From Zobellella denitrificans (GTDB lineage Bacteria > Pseudomonadota > Gammaproteobacteria > Enterobacterales > Aeromonadaceae): a DNA stretch of 49,720 nucleotides. The DNA is taken from the NCBI RefSeq assembly GCF_002237365.1, contig NZ_NMUO01000019.1, positions 1 through 49,720 of the forward strand, written 5' to 3'. Position 1 is the stretch's first letter, and each line of letters begins with the position of its first letter. The translations under genes and the position numbers were made by a program. Of this stretch, positions 9,606-18,455 are shown one piece after another. The notes below the pieces were generated by a model. It was not told where the DNA came from. It saw only the letters and a program-made list of their open reading frames with translations, and did not search any database.

Positions 9606-10034
9606 GTCCTTTCTCCTCTGATGTGATCTAGGACTTGAAATAACAATTCCGGCTCTGTGGCACTATTGCCGCAAGGGTCGGCACTTATTTCGTGCTCTCT
9701 AGTACCCTCCCTACAAGGCCGCCCGGAGCCTGCATACGGCAGAGGCTCTCCGGGGATGTTCCGGCTTAAGAGAGATACCCCAAGACAGCATTTTCCATGC
9801 CTGCTATTCAGGTTTTTGAAAAGTAAGGATTTTTCTGTTTATCAAGGAGGGGGAATGCAAGGAAGTGTTAGGCTGGTGTTACGCTTGGCGGAGGGATAAA
9901 GCTAACTGTTTGAGTTTTAAGGGAAAGGAAAAGAATGGCGCTGTATCGATGGTGTGACACGAGCCGGATCTGGTGCTCCTGGTGTCGCCCGGCCGGCGGC
10001 TAATGCGCCGGCTACCTTTGTTTCCCGCTGCGCG
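9606..10034. other. Intergenic region between SpaA-like gene and gspD
   Basis: No convincing gene. Reading the minus strand, the leader of the SpaA-like gene contains a GC-rich hairpin (CCCGGAG ... CTCCGGG, roughly 9728-9758) about 150 bases before its start codon. It could be a leader structure or a weak terminator. Close to the gspD end there are further GC-rich inverted repeats, including CCCGCTGCGCGGG. No T-run follows them in the gspD direction. Confidence 0.4.
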
Positions 10035-10061
10035 GGAAGGCAGGCGGGCCGCCTGCCTTCC
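10035..10061. repeat. REP-like palindrome after gspD
   Basis: A perfect 13-bp inverted repeat (GGAAGGCAGGCGG, one base, CCGCCTGCCTTCC) lies nine bases beyond the gspD stop codon. The same core with small changes recurs between urtA and urtB (23522-23547), and related GGCGG/CCGCC palindromes sit at 23391 and 33628. It is probably a dispersed REP-like element that also protects or ends the gsp transcript. Confidence 0.65.
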
Positions 10062-10069
10062 ACACCTTG

Positions 10070-12154
10070 CTACATCGCCACCCCCTGCAGCTTGCGGCGG
10101 TATTCTTGGGTGACGGCGCGGGCGTCCTGCGGGTTGGCCACGGCGGTGGGGGTGATCAGCACCACCAGCTCGGTGCGCTTGATGTTGGTGCCGCTGCTGC
10201 CGAACAGCCAGCCCAGCACCGGCACGTGGCGGATGCCGGGCACGCCCTGGCTGTCCTGGTTCTTGTTTTCGCGGATAAGGCCGCCCAGCACCAGGGTCTC
10301 GCCGCTCTGTATCGCCACCCGGGTGTCTATCTTGCGCTGGGTGATGGTGGGCGACTGGATATTGGAGGTGGTGGTGGCGGCCACGTCGTTCACCTCCTGG
10401 ATCAGCTCCAGCACCACCATGCCGCCGGCGTTCACCCGCGGGGTCACCTCCAGCAGCACGCCGGTGTCCCGGTACTGGATGGTGCTGGTGACGTTACCCA
10501 CGTCGCTGTTGAGGTTGGTGGTTTCCGAGGTGCGGATCGGCACCTGGTCGCCCACCCGGATCTGGGCCTTCTGGTTGTCCAGCACCATCAGCGAGGGGGA
10601 GGAGATCACGTTCACCTTGGAGTCGCTGGCCAGGGCGGTGAGCAGGGCGCGGGTGCCGCTGGCGCTGAACACCTCGTAGCTGGCGCTGGAGGCCGCCAGG
10701 CTGGTGGCGGTGGGGATGGGAATGGGGCCCAGGCCGCCGGCGCCGGTGCGGCCGCCGCCCAGGTTGTTCTTGAAATACCACTGCAGGCCATAGCGCAGTT
10801 CGTCCTCCAGGCTTACTTCCACTATGGTGGCTTCCACCAGCACCTGCAGCGGCAGTTGATCCAGCCGCTTGATGGCCTGCTCCACCTTGGCGTAGTCGGC
10901 GCCGGCGGCCATCACCACCAGGGCGTTGCGTTCGGTGTCGGCGATCACGCTCACCTCGCCCACGTCCAGGTTGGCGGCGTTGATGCCGGTGGCGATTTGC
11001 AGCGGGGCGCCGTCATCCCCGGGGGCGCTGGCCGGCGGCAGGGGGGAATCGCCCCGGTTGCGGCGCTGGCTGTCGAACAGCTGGTTGAGCAGTTCGGCCA
11101 GGTGATCGGCCTTGCCGTTCTGCACATGGTACACGTACATGTTCAGCCCGCGCGGGTTCTCGGCCCTGTCCAACCGCTCTATCCACACCCGGGCATCGGT
11201 CAGGTAGCGCTCCTGGGGGGTGATCACCAGCAGGGCGTTGAGCCGTTCTATCGGCAGGTAGCGCACCATGCCGGCCAGCGGGCCTTCGGCCTCGTCGCCG
11301 AAAATCGCCTGCAGCTCGCCGGCAATGACGTCGGCGCTGCTGGCCTGCAGACGGAACAGCCCCACCGACATGCCGCGCAGCTGGTCCACGTCGAACAGGT
11401 TGACCGTTTCACGGATGTTGAGCAGCTCGTCCCGGGTGCCCACCAGGGTGATCATGTTGCGCCTGTCGTCCACCATCATGGCGCCCTGGCGTGGCTTCAC
11501 CGGCTCCAGTATCTTCTCCATTTCCCGCGCGCCGATGTAGCGCAGCGGCAATATCAGCATCTGGTAGCCCCGCTCGGCGGTGGGCGCCAGCCGGGGGTTG
11601 AGGGCGGACGACGGCACCTCGCTGGCCGGCACCACGCTGAACAGGCCCTGGCTGTGCACCAGGGCGGCGCCGTGGGTCTGCAGCAGGCTTTCCAGGGTCG
11701 GCAGCAGGGCCTCTTCGCGGATGGGGCTGTTGGTCTGCAGGTACACCTGGCCGCGCACCCGTTCGTCGAGGGAGTAGTTGAGCTGCAGGATGTCGCCCAG
11801 TATGGTCTTCACCACTTCGGCGATGTCCGAGCCCTGGAAGTTGAGGGTGATGTCGCCGGGCGCGGGAGGCGGGGCCTCTTCCGTTTGCCCCAGCCGGACG
11901 AAGTTGCCCGAGCCGCGGTAGATTTCGCTGCGGGTACCCGGGCTTTCGGCCGGCCCCGTGGCGGTGTCTGCCGGGGTGGGCATTAATTCTTCGTCCCGGG
12001 GAGGGAGGCGCACCGGATCATAGCTGCTGGTCACCCTGGCCTGGCCCCAGGGCTTGTCGAGGGCGCCCCTGTCCCCGGTGGGGGTGGTGCAGGCGATCAG
12101 CAGGGTGCAGGAGACGCCGATGCACAGCCATTTGCTCTGGTGAAACTTGCTCAT
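10070..12154 (-). CDS. gspD: Type II secretion outer-membrane secretin GspD
   Basis: Forms the outer-membrane channel of the type II secretion system. The N-terminus (MSKFHQSKWLCIGVSCTLLIAC) ends in a lipobox with Cys22, so this is a lipo-secretin, as known for XpsD and HxcQ, which can self-target to the outer membrane. The N0 domain (LNFQGSDIAEVVKTIL, from about 95) and N1-N3 repeats follow. The conserved secretin core starts near 440 (VEATIVEVSLEDELRYGLQW), with the VPIRTSE, ISSPSLMVLDNQKAQI and LVLGGLIRENK motifs. At 694 aa it is a normal length. Its ATG overlaps the stop of the preceding gene (ATGA). It is the last gene of the operon; D in last place after N is the Xanthomonas xps order. 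Confidence 0.96.
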   Translation of the reverse strand: MSKFHQSKWLCIGVSCTLLIACTTPTGDRGALDKPWGQARVTSSYDPVRLPPRDEELMPTPADTATGPAESPGTRSEIYRGSGNFVRLGQTEEAPPPAPGDITLNFQGSDIAEVVKTILGDILQLNYSLDERVRGQVYLQTNSPIREEALLPTLESLLQTHGAALVHSQGLFSVVPASEVPSSALNPRLAPTAERGYQMLILPLRYIGAREMEKILEPVKPRQGAMMVDDRRNMITLVGTRDELLNIRETVNLFDVDQLRGMSVGLFRLQASSADVIAGELQAIFGDEAEGPLAGMVRYLPIERLNALLVITPQERYLTDARVWIERLDRAENPRGLNMYVYHVQNGKADHLAELLNQLFDSQRRNRGDSPLPPASAPGDDGAPLQIATGINAANLDVGEVSVIADTERNALVVMAAGADYAKVEQAIKRLDQLPLQVLVEATIVEVSLEDELRYGLQWYFKNNLGGGRTGAGGLGPIPIPTATSLAASSASYEVFSASGTRALLTALASDSKVNVISSPSLMVLDNQKAQIRVGDQVPIRTSETTNLNSDVGNVTSTIQYRDTGVLLEVTPRVNAGGMVVLELIQEVNDVAATTTSNIQSPTITQRKIDTRVAIQSGETLVLGGLIRENKNQDSQGVPGIRHVPVLGWLFGSSGTNIKRTELVVLITPTAVANPQDARAVTQEYRRKLQGVAM

Positions 12155-12723
12155 GATGATTCCCCGCTACTTCCCTGTTCGTTGTTGTTGTCCGGTTCGG
12201 TGACGGTATCGCCATTGCCATCGCCGGGCTCGGCCGGCGCGGCTTCCGGGGTGCCTTCCTGCCCGGCAGGAACCTCGGCGGCCGGCTCGTCGGCGAGGGG
12301 GCGGCTGGAGGGCAGCCGGGGCTCCCACAAATCCAGGCGCAAGCTCTGGACGCCATCGCTCAGGGTCACGGCGTCCGTCGCTATTTCCTCCAGCTGCCAG
12401 CCGCCATCCAGGTACATGCCCACCTTGAGCCGGGCCCGCCCTTCTCCCTGGCGTTCGCTGAACAGCGCCAGTTGCTGGTCGCCTTCCCACACCACCCCGG
12501 TCAGGCGCCACTTTTCCCGCATGGCGGCGGCGCTTTCGCTGACGGGATCCTCGTCGTCGGTACCGGCCTGGGGCCGACGGCTCTCGTCGAACAGCGGCCG
12601 GTTGATGATCTCGTCGAACTGCTCCAGGGGGGGGTAGCCCGGCGCCGGGGCGCCGTCGTCCTGGGCCCGGCTGGCCGGCAGCCAGAGCGCCGGCAGGGCC
12701 AGCAATAGCAACCAGGGCTTCAT
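12151..12723 (-). CDS. gspN: Short GspC/XpsN-like type II secretion protein
   Basis: This 190-aa protein has a cleavable-looking signal (MKPWLLLLALPALWLPASRAQ). A short segment PLEQFDEIINRPLFDESRRP follows, the hallmark of the GspC/PilP-like periplasmic family. A small beta domain comes next (WRLTGVVWEGDQQLALF ... LRLDLWEPR), and a Pro/Ala/Glu-rich acidic tail closes the protein. It occupies the position of XpsN between M and D. XpsN is known to link the inner-membrane L-M complex to the secretin, and I infer the same role here because no longer GspC is present in the operon. It overlaps gspM and gspD by four bases at each end. The annotation as N rather than C is positional. Confidence 0.75.
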   Translation of the reverse strand: MKPWLLLLALPALWLPASRAQDDGAPAPGYPPLEQFDEIINRPLFDESRRPQAGTDDEDPVSESAAAMREKWRLTGVVWEGDQQLALFSERQGEGRARLKVGMYLDGGWQLEEIATDAVTLSDGVQSLRLDLWEPRLPSSRPLADEPAAEVPAGQEGTPEAAPAEPGDGNGDTVTEPDNNNEQGSSGESS

Positions 12724-13331
12724 AGCGCCTCCCTCTGGGTGTAGCCGATCAGATCGAAGCGAACGTCGAGCGAGGGGATCTGCCGCAATCGGGGATCCTG
12801 CCGGCGTATCACTATGTTCCTGTTGATCTGGACGGCCGGGCGGCGTGGATTGGCGGTGATCACCAGGCCCTGGATAAAGAGCGCGGGCCGGCCCGACTCC
12901 AGGGCGTGGAGCAGGGGCACCAGTTGGTCCAGCTCGCCGCGCAGGTGTACCCTCAGCATCACCCCCGGCAGGGGGGCCTCGCTGCCGAGGGGCGCGTTCT
13001 GCACGCTCACCAGCTGGCCGCCGCTGTTGCTTACCAGGCGGTTCAGGTGTTGCTGCAGCCAGGCCGAGGCCAGCGCCGGGCGCCGTTCCGGCAGGTAGAG
13101 GCCGGTGTCTGGGGTATCGGCCCGCAGTTGCTGCAGCGCCTGCTCGGTTTGCTCCAGCTCGGCGGACAGCCGCTGGTAGCGGTTAAGCTGATCCTCCAGC
13201 TGGGCGATGGTGGCGCCCTGTTGCAGGAAGAGCCCGAGCAGGGGGTTGATGACCAGGCTGAAGGCCAGCACCAGCACCAGCACCAGCAGCCCCAGGGCCG
13301 CCGCCTGCTGCTGCCGGGCGTTCAGGTTCAT
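12720..13331 (-). CDS. gspM: Type II secretion protein GspM (subtype b)
   Basis: A small bitopic inner-membrane protein of 203 aa. It has a short cytoplasmic N-terminus (MNLNARQQQ), a single membrane segment at about 10-35, a coiled-coil stretch (residues 40-70, QLEDQLNRYQRLSAELEQTEQ) and a ferredoxin-like periplasmic domain. The length and the layout match the GspM_II/PilO-like group, which partners GspL. Start and stop both overlap neighbours by four bases, so it is translationally coupled between gspL and gspN. Confidence 0.88.
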   Translation of the reverse strand: MNLNARQQQAAALGLLVLVLVLAFSLVINPLLGLFLQQGATIAQLEDQLNRYQRLSAELEQTEQALQQLRADTPDTGLYLPERRPALASAWLQQHLNRLVSNSGGQLVSVQNAPLGSEAPLPGVMLRVHLRGELDQLVPLLHALESGRPALFIQGLVITANPRRPAVQINRNIVIRRQDPRLRQIPSLDVRFDLIGYTQREAL

Positions 13332-14410
13332 AAGGATGCCTCCTCGCCGAAGCGGGCGTCGATCATGAAGCGGTCCTTGTTGGTGGCCGGGTTGTTGGTC
13401 ACCGGCGAGCTGAAGCGCACATCAAAGAACAGGGGGGAGGCTTCCAGCAGGCCGATAAGCTCGGAGGCATTGGCCGACTCGCCGCGGATCTGCACCGCGC
13501 CGTCGAGCAGTTCGAAGCGGCTGAGCCAGGTGTGGTCGGGCAACTGGCGGGTCAGTTCGTCCAGCAGCGGCAGCACGGCGGGCCGGCTCGTCCTTTCCCG
13601 GGCCAGGAACTGGCGGCTTTGCTGCAGTTCTTCCAGCTGCTGCTTGAGGGCGGCAGCCTGCTCCGCTCGTTGTTTGGGAATATTCAACTGGGCGTCGAGC
13701 GAGTCGATGCGATTCTGACGTTGATAGAGGGGGACCGCTATCAGCAGGAACAGCATCACCAGCACCAGGGCGCCGTTCAGGTTCTTCATCCGGCCGGCCT
13801 TGAGTGCCGCCGCGCTTCGGGTCACCGGCAGCGGTATGGCCGGCGCCTCCGGGTGGTCGGCGTCATGGAGGGTGGCGGGAGCCAGGCCCAACTCTTCCAG
13901 CTCGGCCAGCATTGGGTCCACCTGGGACTTGGGCGCCAGCAGCAGGCTGACCTGGAGCTGGGGGTTGTCTTTCTCGCGGGGCGCGGTCTTGAAGCCAAAA
14001 TAGACCTGATCGGCACTGAATGGGGTGTGCCTGTCCATCTCGAAACGCAGCACATTGGCCAGGTTGCCGGCGGTGGCCGCCGGCAGGGAGATGCGGGTGA
14101 ATAGCAACTCGCCGGCGGGCAGGCAGAGGCGGGTGCTGTCCGCCTGCTTCAGCAGCCTGTCCAGGGCGTCGGCCTGGGCCGGCGCACCGGTCAGGGTCAG
14201 TTGTTCGCCCTGGGGCTCCAGCGCCAGCCGGTAGCCGTCCTGTCCGGGATAAATGGCGAGGCGCTGTTTCTGGCCGAGCAGGCGCCGGCTCAGGTGCGGA
14301 GGCAGCAGGCTAAGCAGCTGCCGGCTCCACCATTGCCAGAACAGGGAGCAGGATTGCCATAGCCGGCGGCCGTAATGGTTCAGCTTCTGTACTATGTTCT
14401 CCCCGTCCAT
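13328..14410 (-). CDS. gspL: Type II secretion protein GspL (PilN-like C-terminus)
   Basis: Inner-membrane assembly protein that recruits the GspE ATPase. At 360 aa it has an actin-like cytoplasmic part (residues 50-185, including RLAIYPGQDGYRLAL and VLRFEMDRHTPFSADQVYF). A membrane helix follows at about 212-230 (LNGALVLVMLFLLIAVPLY), then a coiled coil (LDAQLNIPKQRAEQAAALKQ) and a PilN-like periplasmic domain (WLSRFELLDGAVQIRGES). This PilN-type GspL is usual in Xps-like systems. It lies 12 bp after gspK, the only real gap within the L-to-D part of the operon. Confidence 0.9.
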   Translation of the reverse strand: MDGENIVQKLNHYGRRLWQSCSLFWQWWSRQLLSLLPPHLSRRLLGQKQRLAIYPGQDGYRLALEPQGEQLTLTGAPAQADALDRLLKQADSTRLCLPAGELLFTRISLPAATAGNLANVLRFEMDRHTPFSADQVYFGFKTAPREKDNPQLQVSLLLAPKSQVDPMLAELEELGLAPATLHDADHPEAPAIPLPVTRSAAALKAGRMKNLNGALVLVMLFLLIAVPLYQRQNRIDSLDAQLNIPKQRAEQAAALKQQLEELQQSRQFLARERTSRPAVLPLLDELTRQLPDHTWLSRFELLDGAVQIRGESANASELIGLLEASPLFFDVRFSSPVTNNPATNKDRFMIDARFGEEASL

Positions 14411-14422
14411 AGGGAATCTCCG

Positions 14423-15322
14423 TTAGTCGTCCGGCTCGGTGAACAGCGGGATGGATTCCTGGGTGACCTGTTCCACCATGGCCTGGCCGCGACGGTCGAT
14501 CAGGCTGGCCGTCAGGTGGTAGCGGTAAACCGTATTCATACGAGCTTCAGTATGAATAGTGTAGTTGACCCCGGGGGCGCCGCCAGAGAGGAATTGGCGG
14601 GGGAAGACGTTGGTCGCCGGGGGCGGCAGGCCGTCCTCATGGCTCCGGCGCCTGTCCTCGATAAACTGATCGACGGTCGTTTCGTCGGCGCCGGGCAGGG
14701 CCAGCAGCACCTGGCGCGGCGCATAGAGGGGATTGATGGCGTTGCGCGGATTGCGGATGGTCAGGCTGTGCCGGATCCGGCGGTAGATCTCCGGCGTCAT
14801 GCCCAGCACCCGCAGCACTTCCTCCACCGACGGGAAGGGGGCGTTGGCGGGGCCGTAGTCCAGCCCGGCGGCGAGATAGTCGTCGTATTCGGCCCCATGC
14901 AGCCGGCGCAGATCGTCGCCGTCGCGCCAGTCCATGATGGCGTCCACCAGTTGGGCGCGCAGGCCGTCGTCCAGGTCCGCGGTGGCCAGCAGGCCGTCGA
15001 GCAGCTCGGGGCCGGCGGCGTTGAGATCGATGCGCCCGCTTTCGTTGAACAGGGCCACCCGGATATCGATGTCGTCCAGCCGTATCAGGTAGGGGCTGCC
15101 GTCGGCCAGCCAGGGCTGGTGCTCCTGGGGCTGGGCCAGCGCCAGCAGCACCAGCTGCACCCCGGCGTCGGCGGCGTGGCGAACCTGGGCGGCATGGGTG
15201 AGGTAGCGGCTCTGCTGGGCCTGGCTGCGGCTGTTGAGGGAAAGCCCGGTCGCCATCAGGGTCAGCAGGATCAGCACCCAGAGCACGCTGACCAGGGCGA
15301 TGCCCCGCTGCCTAGTATTCAT
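14423..15322 (-). CDS. gspK: Type II secretion minor pseudopilin GspK
   Basis: A large minor pseudopilin, part of the tip complex with GspI and GspJ. The N-terminus MNTRQRGIALVSVLWVLIL carries a prepilin-type sequence: Gly before the hydrophobic helix, with Ile-Ala in place of the usual Phe and without Glu5, as is normal in GspK. The body contains the GspK alpha domain (INEAG-like SGRIDLNAAGPELLDGLLATAD, MDWRDGDDLRRLHGAEYDDY). The ATG chosen lies 12 bases inside a longer frame. It is preceded by AAGG and overlaps the gspJ stop by 11 bp. It has the usual family length (299 aa). Confidence 0.92.
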   Translation of the reverse strand: MNTRQRGIALVSVLWVLILLTLMATGLSLNSRSQAQQSRYLTHAAQVRHAADAGVQLVLLALAQPQEHQPWLADGSPYLIRLDDIDIRVALFNESGRIDLNAAGPELLDGLLATADLDDGLRAQLVDAIMDWRDGDDLRRLHGAEYDDYLAAGLDYGPANAPFPSVEEVLRVLGMTPEIYRRIRHSLTIRNPRNAINPLYAPRQVLLALPGADETTVDQFIEDRRRSHEDGLPPPATNVFPRQFLSGGAPGVNYTIHTEARMNTVYRYHLTASLIDRRGQAMVEQVTQESIPLFTEPDD

Positions 15323-15986
15323 CCTTGATCTCATAGCGGCGGTCTCCGGGGGAGATGATCAGGGCGGGCCAGTCCGAGTCCAGCTGCAGCCGGATCAAGG
15401 CCGGCAGTTGTGCCTGCTCCAGCCAGTCCGTTTGCCAGTGGGGCAGGCGGTTGTCTTCTTCCCGGGGCAGGTACTGAAGCGTCAGTTCGCCCACCTCCAG
15501 CGCCAGCAGGGGCGGCAGCAGCTCGGGCTGGCGGAAGTCGTCCAGCAGCCGGTACCAGTCGAAGGGCTCGAGCTCCTGTTGCTGCTCCGGGTTGCCGTCG
15601 GCAATGAACGGCTGGGTTTTCAGCAGCAGCAGGGGATGGTCGGGATCGGTTTGGTCCAGCGCCAGGTAGAACCAGGCCGGCTGCGCCGGACCACCGTCTT
15701 TCCGGGGCAGGGGAGCCAGGAACAGCAGCGAATCCTCGCCGCCCTGGAACGACAGCATCTGGGTCTGGCGTATGTCCCAGATGTCCCTGGGCTGTGCCCG
15801 GGACAGCAGGTTGCGCAGGAACAGCTGCAACTGCACCGCTTCGCCGAGCCGGTCGTTGTGGCGCTCGACCGTCTCCCAGGCCCGGCCGGCGAGGCGGAAG
15901 CCGCCGAACATCAGCCCCGAGAGCAGGGTCAGCAGGGTCAGCGCCACCACCAGCTCCAGCAGGGTAAAGCCGCCTTGTCGCTTCAT
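15312..15986 (-). CDS. gspJ: Type II secretion minor pseudopilin GspJ
   Basis: Minor pseudopilin of 224 aa. The start MKRQGGFTLLELVVALTLLTLL is a textbook prepilin peptidase site (GG-FTLLE) with Glu5. The globular part has the conserved phrases RAWETVERHNDRLGEAVQLQ, LLSRAQPRDIW and LEVGELTLQYL. The ATG overlaps the gspI stop as ATGA. It should form the pseudopilus tip with GspI and GspK after cleavage by a prepilin peptidase that is not encoded in this window. Confidence 0.93.
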   Translation of the reverse strand: MKRQGGFTLLELVVALTLLTLLSGLMFGGFRLAGRAWETVERHNDRLGEAVQLQLFLRNLLSRAQPRDIWDIRQTQMLSFQGGEDSLLFLAPLPRKDGGPAQPAWFYLALDQTDPDHPLLLLKTQPFIADGNPEQQQELEPFDWYRLLDDFRQPELLPPLLALEVGELTLQYLPREEDNRLPHWQTDWLEQAQLPALIRLQLDSDWPALIISPGDRRYEIKDEY

Positions 15987-16384
15987 CGGGCCTCCAGCCG
16001 CACCAGCCGCAGGGTGCTGAGCCGATACTGCTGGTCGCGGCCCCAGCCCACCACCACTTCCATCCGGTAGGGCATCAGCATGGAGTCGTTTTCCATCAGC
16101 CCCCGCAGGTCGAACTCCTCCACCCGGGTTTCCCACCAGTAGTGGTCGTCAAACCAGCCCTGCTCCCGGCCCGGCCGCAGGCGGCTGCCGGCGTCCAGTT
16201 CGGTCAGTTTCGATTCCGCCAGCAGCATGGCCTTCTGCTGCTCCAGGGCACTCTGGGTGGTGCGGATGGCCAGGGAAAAGATGTTGAGCAGCACCCCCAG
16301 GGTGACGGTCAGCACCGCAAAGGCGACCAGCACCTCCAGCAGGGAAAATCCCCCCTGGCCGGGGCGGGCCCTGCCCCTAGTCAT
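15983..16384 (-). CDS. gspI: Type II secretion minor pseudopilin GspI
   Basis: Minor pseudopilin of 133 aa with the cleavage site GQGG-FSLLEVLVAFAVLTVTLG. After the helix comes the family's AMLLAESKLTEL segment and a small beta sheet (WWETRVEEFDL, MPYRMEVVVGWG). It initiates assembly of the pseudopilus tip. The ATG lies inside the end of gspH (8-bp overlap), and the stop overlaps gspJ as ATGA. Confidence 0.92.
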   Translation of the reverse strand: MTRGRARPGQGGFSLLEVLVAFAVLTVTLGVLLNIFSLAIRTTQSALEQQKAMLLAESKLTELDAGSRLRPGREQGWFDDHYWWETRVEEFDLRGLMENDSMLMPYRMEVVVGWGRDQQYRLSTLRLVRLEAR

Positions 16385-16823
16385 GGAAGGCCACCTTGCC
16401 GGTCAGCCAGTGCACCTCTATGCGGTAATCCTGGCCGGATCCGGCCACCACCAGGGTGCCGCCGCTGCTGGTGCCGTCCGGGTAGAAGACGATGCCCGGC
16501 TGCCCGGGCTCGGTGGTTTCCGCCAGCCGCAGTTCAACCTGTTCCGGCCAGGGATAGGGCGCCTCCCGCCCGGACAGCCGGCTCTGGCGGCCTTCCTGGT
16601 CGAGCACCAGGGCGACCTCTTCGCCGGTGGCGATGGCCTGGCTACGGGCCAGCCGCAGCAGGGCGGCGGTTTGCCGGCTGTAGCTTTTCAGTTCGGCCCC
16701 GGGCAGCAGGGCGGCGAAGCGGGGCAGGGCCACCGCCAGCGCCAGGGTGGAAATGGTCAGCACCACCAGCAGCTCCAGCAGGGTAAAGCCCCTATTCCCA
16801 ACTGACCACGTCCTGCGCCTCAC
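16377..16823 (-). CDS. gspH: Type II secretion minor pseudopilin GspH
   Basis: Minor pseudopilin of 148 aa with prepilin site GNRG-FTLLELLVVLTISTLAL. The soluble part has the GspH/FimT signature (LLRLARSQAIATGEEVALVLD and a C-terminal YRIEVHWLTGKV strand). Translation appears to start at GTG with GGAGG five bases upstream, 32 bp inside the end of gspG. The long overlap suggests tight coupling to the major pseudopilin gene. Confidence 0.9.
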   Translation of the reverse strand: MRRRTWSVGNRGFTLLELLVVLTISTLALAVALPRFAALLPGAELKSYSRQTAALLRLARSQAIATGEEVALVLDQEGRQSRLSGREAPYPWPEQVELRLAETTEPGQPGIVFYPDGTSSGGTLVVAGSGQDYRIEVHWLTGKVAFHD

Positions 16824-17223
16824 CCGTGCCTCCTTCCCGGTTGTCCGAGCCCAGGCTGAACAGGTCGAATTCCCCGTGCTGGCCGGGCGAGCGGTACTGG
16901 TAGTCGTAACCCCAGGGATCCTTGGGAATGGTCCTCTTGGTCAGGTAGGGGCCGTTCCAGCCCCGGGCGTTGGCGGGGGCGCTGAGCAGGGCGTCCAGGC
17001 CCTCGGCGGTGGTGGGATAGCGGCCCACCTCCAGCCGGTACAGATCCAGCGCCGTGCCGAGTTCCCTGATCTGCAACTGTGCCGTCTTGGTCTTGGAGCC
17101 GGCCAACTGGCGCAGCACCTGGGGTCCGACCAGGCTGGCCAGCAGGCCCAGGATCACCAGCACTACCAGCAGTTCGAGCAGGGTAAAGCCGAATCGTGAT
17201 TTTCTCGTCTTGTTGTAACGCAC
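16792..17223 (-). CDS. gspG: Type II secretion major pseudopilin GspG
   Basis: Major subunit of the pseudopilus, 143 aa. The cleavage site FG-FTLLELLVVLVILGLLASLV is followed by the conserved GspG body (QIRELGTALDLYRLEVGRYPTT, WNGPYL, IPKDPWGYDYQYRSPG, FDLFSLGSD) including the calcium-site Asp/Ser near the C-terminus. I chose GTG with GGAGG five bases before it, 10 bp beyond the gspF stop. An ATG 27 bases upstream would overlap gspF and lacks a ribosome-binding site. Confidence 0.95.
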   Translation of the reverse strand: MRYNKTRKSRFGFTLLELLVVLVILGLLASLVGPQVLRQLAGSKTKTAQLQIRELGTALDLYRLEVGRYPTTAEGLDALLSAPANARGWNGPYLTKRTIPKDPWGYDYQYRSPGQHGEFDLFSLGSDNREGGTGEAQDVVSWE

Positions 17224-17233
17224 TGTTGCCTCC

Positions 17234-18454
17234 CTATATGGGCAGTTCACTGATGCCGAGAATGGCCACCAGAATGGAGATGATGATGCCGGCGATGACC
17301 ACGCCCAGGCCGACGATCAGCACCGGCTCCAGTATGGTCAACAGACGATGGATGGCGTTTTCCACTTCCCGGTCGTAGGTGTCGGCCACCTTGAGCAGCA
17401 TGTCCTCCAGCTGGCCGGTTTCCTCGCCCACCCGGATCATCTGTATCGCCAGGGGCGGGAACTGGCCCGAAGCCTGCAACGGTTCGGCCAGGCGGCGACC
17501 TTCCTTCAGGCTGCCGGCGGCTTCCATCAGGGTATTGGCCAGCAACTGGTTGCCGACGGTGTCGCGGGCGATGTTCAGGGCGCTGAGCAGGGGCACGCCG
17601 CCCTTCATCAGGGTGCCCAGGCTGCGGCTGAAACGGGCCACCTCCAGCCGGCGGATCAGCTCCCCGGCCAGGGGCAGGCGCAGCAACAGGCCGTCCCAGG
17701 CCAGGCGCTGGTCGGGTTTGGCCAGCTGGCGCCGGCCGTAGATCAGGCCCAGCAGGATCAGCAGCAGCAGCCAGGGCCCCATGTCGCGCAGGAACTCGGC
17801 GGCGCCAATCACCACCCGGGTGGCCAGGGGCATGGCCTGGCCCATGTCGGCGAACAGCTGCTGGAACTGGGGGATGACGTAGGTGAGGATGATCAGCAGC
17901 GACACCGCCGATACCAGCAGCAGTATGATGGGGTAGATCAGTGCCGACATCGCCTTCTCCCTGAGCAGGCGGCTGCGCTCCAGGTACAGCGCCAGGTCGG
18001 ACAGGCCCTGCTCCAGGTTGCCCGAGACCTCGGCGGCCCTGACCATGTTCAGGTAGAAGGGGGAGAAGGCCGCGTCCTGCTCCGCCAGCACCGCCGACAG
18101 GGTCTGGCCGCGCTGTATGCCCTCGCGGATCTGGCCGAGCAGACGGATGTCGTCACCCTTGTCGCGCACCTGGATCATGATGCCGAAGGCCCGCTCCAGG
18201 GGAACGCCGGCCTTGAGCAGGGCGGCCAGATCCTGGGTGAGCGCCTGGATCTGGCGCTCGCCCACCCGCTTGCGGCCCAGCCTCAGTCCCAGCCCGGACG
18301 AGGCGGCGCTCCGGCCGTCGGCCGGCTCCACGCTAAGCGGGATCAGGCCCCGCTGTTGCAGCTGCAGCACTATGGCCTGCTGATCGGCGCCTTCGAGCCG
18401 GCCTTCCTGTACCTCGCCGCTCTGGCTGACCGCCTTGAAGTAGAACAGCGCCAT
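17234..18454 (-). CDS. gspF: Type II secretion inner-membrane platform protein GspF
   Basis: Polytopic inner-membrane platform protein of 406 aa. It has an N-terminal cytoplasmic segment (MALFYFKAVSQSGEVQEGRLEG) and two repeated T2SSF domains. Each domain has the amphipathic signature (LTQDLAALLKAGVPLERAF and FSRSLGTLMKGGVPLLSAL) and a hydrophobic stretch after it. Three membrane helices are visible at about 172-192, 222-242 and 375-395. It starts one base beyond the gspE stop, so the two are co-translated. It couples the GspE ATPase to pseudopilus growth. Confidence 0.95.
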   Translation of the reverse strand: MALFYFKAVSQSGEVQEGRLEGADQQAIVLQLQQRGLIPLSVEPADGRSAASSGLGLRLGRKRVGERQIQALTQDLAALLKAGVPLERAFGIMIQVRDKGDDIRLLGQIREGIQRGQTLSAVLAEQDAAFSPFYLNMVRAAEVSGNLEQGLSDLALYLERSRLLREKAMSALIYPIILLLVSAVSLLIILTYVIPQFQQLFADMGQAMPLATRVVIGAAEFLRDMGPWLLLLILLGLIYGRRQLAKPDQRLAWDGLLLRLPLAGELIRRLEVARFSRSLGTLMKGGVPLLSALNIARDTVGNQLLANTLMEAAGSLKEGRRLAEPLQASGQFPPLAIQMIRVGEETGQLEDMLLKVADTYDREVENAIHRLLTILEPVLIVGLGVVIAGIIISILVAILGISELPI

Positions 18455-18455
18455 C

